This document shows, piece after piece, positions 20,089 to 25,225 of a DNA stretch of 25,225 bases. Each line of letters starts with the position of its first letter. Position 1 is the first letter of the stretch. Position numbers and translations under genes: made by a program. The notes below the pieces were generated by a model. The model saw only the letters and a list, made by a program, of their open reading frames with translations. It did not search any database and was not told the origin of the DNA. Source of the DNA: Larix sibirica (lineage: Eukaryota; Streptophyta; Pinopsida; Pinales; Pinaceae); assembly GCA_004151065.3 (NCBI GenBank), contig NWUY0300002123.1, positions 40,356 through 65,580 on the forward strand. Direction: 5' to 3'.

Positions 20089-21056
20089 TGTTACGAGGGA
20101 AACTGTCATAGATATAATGAGTTAAGTGCTTTCCTCGATGAGTGGGTTAGGCTCACCGATAGATAAACATAAAAAACTACTCTACTATTAGCTAGATTCA
20201 ACATACATGAGAAGCAAACTTTTTAGAAGAAGGAAGAGTGGTGCATACCTTGTTATTGTCATTTGTCCAAAAATTTGCTAAGCAGAGTTATTGAATTCTA
20301 ATCCCTACTCCTAAGTTGTGAGTACCTTCTTGTACACAAGAAAACGCGACACTTTTCTCATCCTTGCAACAAGTAAATAATAATAGTCATTCATAAAGAA
20401 ACTAACTTATACATCGCAAATCCAAAACACATAACACATATATTATGGGGGGTGGAGGAGAAGTAAATTGATTTGTATTAATTATTGAAGAGAAACATCC
20501 TACTTACAATCCTTGACTTTGCTTGTTGTACTCCCTTCTCCAGAGCTTGAGTTTCCTCCTTTTCCCTTAGCTTCCATGCTTAAAAACTTCAAAATAATCG
20601 AAGTGTCTTTCTCTCTCGTATGATAATACTCTTCGACCTTCATCCAACATCATCCATATTCACCCAATAGGTTTCTTTTACATATTTGAATTAGGTCTAA
20701 ATGGGGTGATGATTATGTAGTGCACACTTTGCATGCATTACAAGTCTCCTCCATGCAAAATTGAACCTTTGTTTACTTGAGTGCACACTTCTAGTTCCAC
20801 TTTCACCCAATTTGAATCCTTGGTCATGCTTTATAGGCACAATGCAACGACCATATTGATGTGGTTTCAGTTTTAGGGTTGAATCTAATGACCAATCACC
20901 CCTTTCCCTAGGGAAATTCCTGACCATACACAAATTCTCTGTTTATTTCAGTATTTTGAAGTCAATTTATTGTGTAGAAAGTGTCTTGATGTCTACTTGG
21001 TATTCTTCATCAAGGGTGTTAAATATAATTATAATAGTCCAGTTATGTCCCTAATG
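20089..21056 (+). repeat. Right LTR (copy 2 of about 0.95-kb direct repeat)
   Basis: Homologous along its length, same orientation, to 4234-5184. It begins TGTTA; the end is taken at TAATG (21052-21056), aligned with TAACA of the left copy. LINE RNase H codons resume immediately afterwards. A five-base target-site duplication could not be settled. Candidates are ATAGA (4253-4257 / 21062-21066) and TTATG (4236-4240 / 21043-21047), each implying slightly different LTR edges. Confidence 0.8.
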
Positions 21057-21430
21057 AAAAAATAGAATTAAGGTACACTTGGGGACTTGGGACAACAATA
21101 ACAACCAAGTGAAATCCATGCCTTGAACCTTGGAATTTCTCTCCTTTGTTATGAGTAAATCGAGTTAGTGATGATATTTGGAGATTCCTCTCTAATTATC
21201 GATGTTGATAGAAAGGAGACAGACAAAGATGGAGCAACCTTATGTAGAATGTAGCAAATAATTTATAGTCTTCTTGCCTCCTTTGATTCAATTTTCCTTC
21301 TACACATTCAAAGGGAAAACAACTACAAAGTTGATCTCAGAAAAAAAATCAAGTGACTTATTTGGATAAGGGGTCCTAGTAAAAAATGGGGGAACCTCCG
21401 AGATGTTTTGGCTACCTTAGCTTATTATAT
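21057..21430 (+). pseudogene. LINE RNase H domain, C-terminal half
   Basis: Codons resume the RNase H interrupted at 4233: KIELRYTWGLGTT near 21058-21096, then VMIFGDSSLIIDV with the catalytic Asp at 21183-21185, QIIYSLLASFDSIFLLHI near 21250-21305, and QRENNYKVDLRKKIK. These fit the family pattern WGLGTTTNNQAE...GDSxxII...FDSIxFxHIxRENN..AD. It is on the same strand and in the same domain order as the LINE at 365-4233, so it is read as that LINE's 3' end. Frameshifts and stops (for example TAG at about 21243) are present. The LINE's 3' end and tail could not be placed past about 21430. Confidence 0.83.
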
Positions 21431-21492
21431 AGTATGGTAACAATCTCCTCCCAACTTAAACTTTGGACATTTAAATACCATACCCATGCACA

Positions 21493-21506
21493 CACTACTA
21501 GGAAAA
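21493..21506 (+). repeat. CACTA-transposon-like terminus
   Basis: CACTACTAGGAAAA closely resembles the CACTACAAGAAAA ends of plant CACTA (En/Spm) elements and is followed by a small hairpin (AGGTTT...AAACCT). A possible degraded partner, TTTTAGTAGTG, lies at 23163-23173, but no matching 3-bp target duplication is seen. Could be chance. Confidence 0.3.
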
Positions 21507-23121
21507 CACCTTCTATTAAAGGTTTTTATGAAACCTCTCGAAAAAATGTTTCCTTTATCTGTTTATAGCATAGGTTGCTAGTAGAGGTGGTTGAGCGAAT
21601 GTTTTAGTGGAAGTTTTTTTATTGTTTCTCTTAAATGATTATCATGCACCAATGTGGTAAACACCAATATGCACCGTTGTACTGAATAACACAATGCATC
21701 GATACCAAAATACCCCGTTTTCATTACAAAAAAATGTATATTTTTATTTTGCATAAAAAAATAATCGGTGTTTCACAAGCATATAAACAACCCAGTGCAA
21801 TCTTCCTATATTATTGCCTCAGTGTGTCATCATACATAAAGAACCAACTAGCAATAAAAAAATGTTCGATAAAAAATTGTCTTTTATTTAAAAAATAAAT
21901 GAAAGAGGAATCCCGTGCACTTTTGTTTTCAAAACATTTGAGGGCATATATCTATACACCACATTGGATAAACAATTAAAATAATTCTTAGGTTTTTAAC
22001 AATTTATCAATGCATCCAAATATCAAAAGCACACTAGGGCGCATGAATATACATAAACCTATGATAAAATATTTAATAATTCAAAGTAGACCTTTGAAAA
22101 ATTAAAAAAAGGAGCTTGTGCATTTTAGTGTAAGGCACACACGATGTCTAAATCGGATTTTGGCCTAAAGCAATAAATTTTAATTTTTTTATGATTTTAA
22201 CAATTTACAATTGCGCTTGTAGAATACATCCGCCTTGGTGCGCCTAAATACACACAAAGCACACTGACTAATGATTTTTTTTTCCAATATACAATAGGCT
22301 TTTATTTCAAAAATTAAGATAGAATACAATGTGTTTGTATGTACAAATAACCTTAGTGCATAATGAGGTAGACAGAGCACGGGATATGCAAAAGGGTTGA
22401 CCCGCTTTTACCCCTTTACTAGTGCGCCTAAATAACACACACCCACCTATGCACACAATTATTAAAGCAAATCGAGGTAGGATAAAAAAAAAATATGGAA
22501 TGCAATTTCATTTTTACAACCTCTACAGTGCTCCAGAACACCTAAGCACCAGTGCACACCCTCTTGGATTAACCACATCGTCATCAATGTTGTTTACCTA
22601 TCAATTTCCTCTTGTGGTTAGATTATGACTATGCATTTGAAATTTTAAAAAACAATCCAAAATATTCCCTCGTTGATTATGTAGAAACCATACCTCCTCA
22701 GCACTTAAGTGGCCAGATAAACTCTTGATTGCATCTTCATTTACATTTCGAACGGATTAATGTAAAATTCACCTTTAATGTCCCTTCTTTCCTTAAAAAA
22801 TAAATATAAAATCATAGTACAATTTATTTGTTCCACTCACATCGGAAAGGCTGGTTCGCCCTATAAATACACATGGAGCACTAGACGCAATGTTTAACAT
22901 TTAAAATTGAATTGCATCGTTAATGGTGCATTACTATCATAATGCACTGTAATGATATTTTAAAATATACACTTAGTTGTAGTGCACTAGTTTGGTTTTT
23001 CCACACGAGGGTGTGCATTGTTTTACTCTACACATTGTCAACAATGAGCCACTATTTTATTGGTGCACCAATATGCACATGACTATTAAAAATCCAAACG
23101 GTGTGTGTGCTTATGATAACC

Positions 23122-23163
23122 GCATTGATATTGTCGATGCATGCATTGATAGTGTCGATGCAT
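23122..23163. repeat. 21-bp tandem pair in the palindromic domain
   Basis: Units at 23122-23142 and 23143-23163 differ at one base. Each is GCATTGAT followed by (A)(T/G)TGTCGATGCAT, itself nearly palindromic. Confidence 0.9.
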
Positions 23164-23705
23164 TTTAGTAGTGATGCACTATATGTATTTTTTAATTATT
23201 ATTATCTAGAATCCTGATGTGCACTGTTGACAGTGTGTAGAGTACAATAATGCACTATATATGGTGTGAATTGTATAATATACCACACTTCCAAGTTGTG
23301 GAGATTTTAAAATATGAACTGTACTGTACTCAGTTCGATATGAATCTAACTATTCAGGTTCGGTTACAGTACACACAATGTATTTACTTGCATTGTAATT
23401 GGTGGGTCCGCAGTGGTCTGCACCAGTAAGTGTTTTTTTAAAATCCCGTGAGCTAAAACTTTAACACATTTTAACAATGTATTAATCATTAATATGCATC
23501 GTTAATGATGTGTTAGTGTTTATAGGCACATTGGATTAAAAAAACAAAAATTCCAAACACACCTAGATTGATGCGAATCGGTAGGGACACACCAATTATG
23601 ATGCATGTTTATATCATAAGTGCATCATTATTGTCAGTGTGCTATAATAATTATACATCGATGTTAATCACAAAACCCCACCCCAATTGAGATGCTGTGT
23701 AGTAT

Positions 23706-23820
23706 GTGCACCGTGTTCGGTGCATTAGGTTTTTTGTACACACCGTCACCGGTGTGTTAGGTATTTGTAGGCATCGTTAACAATGCATTACTATTTTAAG
23801 GTGCACTGATGATATTTTTT
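23706..23820. repeat. Tandem palindromic units, period about 32 bp
   Basis: Consecutive units start at 23706, 23738, about 23770 and about 23800. Unit 1 has perfect 7-bp arms TGCACCG/CGGTGCA. Unit 2 has perfect 8-bp arms ACACACCG/CGGTGTGT around TCAC. Unit 3 has GCAT...ATGC around GTTAAC. Unit 4 begins GTGCAC. The arms co-vary between units, keeping the pairing while the bases differ. Confidence 0.75.
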
Positions 23821-24059
23821 ACATTCTTTGAAAAAATGAATTAATATATATTAAAATAAACAAAAATGGCAATTTAATAGAATTTTTTAATGAATTATGT
23901 ATGTGTGTGTTTTGTGTGCCTATTGAATGTTGTATGTTAATAAGAGACCACAAAGATGGCGGGGCAAGTTGATTGGCACAATGTTGTATGGGATTGGGAG
24001 ACTAGAGAGAGGGAGAGGGATTCGTACCCTCACCCTATTCCAACTCATACTTGCTAGCT

Positions 24060-24838
24060 TTTGTGAAATGTTGGCCTCCTCAAGTTTTATGAGGAGGTGA
24101 CACCCCTTAGGGATAACACAACATTACTCAGGTAGTTGATCCATCACTGGTATCATGCCAGTGACACATTTAGAATCGGTCTTGATTTGTGGTTATATCC
24201 CAGAAAAGAGGACATATATTTAATTACTAGACTATTCAAGAGATGGGAGGATTTTCCCTAGTTCCCTAATCTCTCGCATGGCATTGTGAGAGAGAGTCAA
24301 CTGGGATATGTCCAACGATATGTCGGTGAATACATCTTTGCCCCTTATTGCTAATTTCAAGTCGTTGGTGTCTATTTGTATTTACATGCATTCAGTGCAA
24401 ATGAGGTTAGGTCTTATGGTCATGATAATGTCCCACCACACCTCTCATGGATATCACATTAGTTCCCCTTTTGTATTATGTAGATTCTTTAGTGTTGACA
24501 CCTAGATGTATTAGGTGGTATACCATTTTTTGTGACAATTTTGTTTTTATTTGGATTGTTGTCATGCTATGTTTGATGGGAGGAGAGTATTCCCATTTGC
24601 TTCACATTTGTTTTGCATATTTTATGAAAGGATTTTGACCACTAAGCCCTTATTTGAGCGCAACCCTCCTAAGTTGAGGACCAATGCTTGTATGTGTATG
24701 TGGCAATAGATTTTTCCTAGGAGGGGATAGTCATGGTTCCCATGTAGGGTCACTCAAGAGGTATTGGAGATGCTCTCTAGTGAGGATGATCATATGATGG
24801 ATCTTGTGGAATACCCATATGCAAGGATGGACTGGTGA
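24060..24838 (+). pseudogene. Plant-mobile-domain-like protein relic, copy 2
   Basis: The frame from 24121 reads LIHHWYHASDTFRIGLDLWL, then YPRKEDIYLITRLFKRWEDF, then SHGIVRESQLGYVQRYVGEY, with TAG or TAA stops at three places. Later frames give VPLLYYVDSLVLTPRCIRWY (from about 24460) and LVEYPYARMDW near 24805. Blocks correspond to copy 1: LIKCWDPKTKCF to LIHHWYHASDTF, EDIYFLTSLSRQGE to EDIYLITRLFKRWE, and IEAYPYVGMDY to VEYPYARMDW. The same plant-mobile-domain-like family is therefore inferred, a different branch. It lies outside the LTR insertion. Frameshifts and stops make it non-functional. Confidence 0.58.
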
Positions 24839-25225
24839 GGATGTTAGAACATATGATTCACACATGATGTTTATTTAATGCACATGTGATTTATTGTAAC
24901 ATTTTATTTAAATTGTATAATTATTGTTTAAATTGTCTAATTATTGTTGTCTACGATTTTGTAGATATTAGCACATATGATGGGGAGGTGCCTCACCANT
25001 TCATCATTTATAGTTCATAAGTTTACAATCTTTTTATATCCTTTCGTTCTTTGTTTAAGAACATATCACTCCCATTTCCTTTAGAGAAACCTTTAAAGAT
25101 ACATCCCAACACCCTAAACGATGAAGACCATGAGAGAACATATAGTGCTTAGCACCTCTTAAGTTTGTACGCTCCCTGGTCGATAATTAAAGTATGCTTC
25201 TGGTTTAGCTACCCTAATTAGGTAT
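24839..25225. other. Unassigned, AT-rich; contains one N
   Basis: No coding motif was found. It contains a 20-bp tandem pair at 24909-24948 and an undetermined base at 24999. It may be non-coding or intron-like sequence following the second plant-mobile-domain-like relic. Confidence 0.4.
24909..24948. repeat. 20-bp tandem pair
   Basis: Two adjacent units TAAATTGT(A/C)TAATTATTGTT differing at one base. Confidence 0.9.

Larger units (their letters stand above)
4234..21056 (+). mobile_element. Large LTR-flanked insertion (16.8 kb) inside the LINE
   Basis: Two same-orientation repeats of about 950 bp (4234-5184 and 20089-21056) bracket this block, and the LINE RNase H coding sequence is interrupted exactly by it. 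A pair of direct repeats flanking an insertion into a known target is the layout of an LTR retrotransposon. The right copy starts TGTTA and the left ends TAACA, the usual inverted terminal pair, with decay in the partner copies. A weak primer-site match follows the left LTR, suggesting plus orientation. The gag-pol relic inside runs on the minus strand, so it is either a separate nested element or the orientation call is wrong. Clear target-site duplications were not resolved. Confidence 0.68.
21507..24059. repeat. AT-rich domain of diverged short palindromic units
   Basis: No gene is visible. GTGCAC/TGCAT/CACAC words recur throughout, densest at 22900-23820, usually as small imperfect palindromes of the form TGCA-(C/T)-CGTTAAC-(G/A)-TGCA followed by a TA-rich tail. 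Examples are GCATCGTTAATGGTGCATTA (22913), GCATCGTTAATGATGTGTTA (23496) and the cluster at 23706-23820. It looks like an old minisatellite whose units have drifted apart, or a family of tiny foldback elements. Confidence 0.55.

Noticed and set aside
21490-23173. Confident CACTA transposon annotation
   Set aside because: The second end is degraded and the flanking trinucleotides (ACA and ATG) do not match; kept only as a weak observation.
1-25225. tRNA, rRNA, CRISPR or bacterial operon signals
   Set aside because: No cloverleaf-like, rRNA-like or regularly spaced direct-repeat pattern was seen; the content is plant retroelement throughout.

Overview
This window looks like nuclear DNA of a seed plant with a large, transposon-rich genome. 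It is AT-rich, has no intact long open reading frame, and is built almost wholly from decayed retroelement coding regions of plant-type families. The age of the copies, with nested elements whose long terminal repeats (LTRs) are only about 80% alike by eye, would suit a gymnosperm or another slow-turnover giant genome. That species-level guess is weak. No host gene, tRNA, rRNA, CRISPR array or bacterial-type signal was recognised.

Layout: (1) 1-256 is unassigned and ends in an N. (2) 257-452 is a near-perfect 88-bp inverted repeat at the 5' edge of a LINE. (3) 365-4233 (+) is a LINE ORF2 relic holding endonuclease, reverse transcriptase, zf-RVT zinc-binding region and the first half of an RNase H. 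(4) The missing RNase H half reappears at 21057-21430 (+). Between the halves lies a 16.8-kb insertion flanked by two same-orientation repeats (4234-5184 and 20089-21056), read here as the LTRs of an old element that landed in the LINE. (5) Inside it: a plus-strand relic of a plant-mobile-domain-like protein (7832-8600); a minus-strand Ty3/gypsy gag-pol relic (about 16100 down to 9290: gag, protease, RT, RNase H, integrase, then a separate second RNase H); and a plus-strand coiled-coil-like ORF (18734-19165) broken by six stops, five of them TAG. (6) 21430-24060 is an AT-rich domain with many diverged short palindromic units around GTGCAC/TGCAT cores, locally tandem with a period of about 32 bp. 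(7) 24060-24838 (+) is a second, more divergent plant-mobile-domain-like relic. The rest is unassigned.

Inferred history: LINE insertion, then a large LTR element into its RNase H domain, with the gypsy element in antisense inside that. Long decay followed: catalytic residues are lost in the LINE endonuclease, RT and RNase H, in the gypsy RT, and in the extra RNase H. Only the integrase DD35E triad is still complete. Nothing here should be active as it stands. Boundaries of old elements are approximate.
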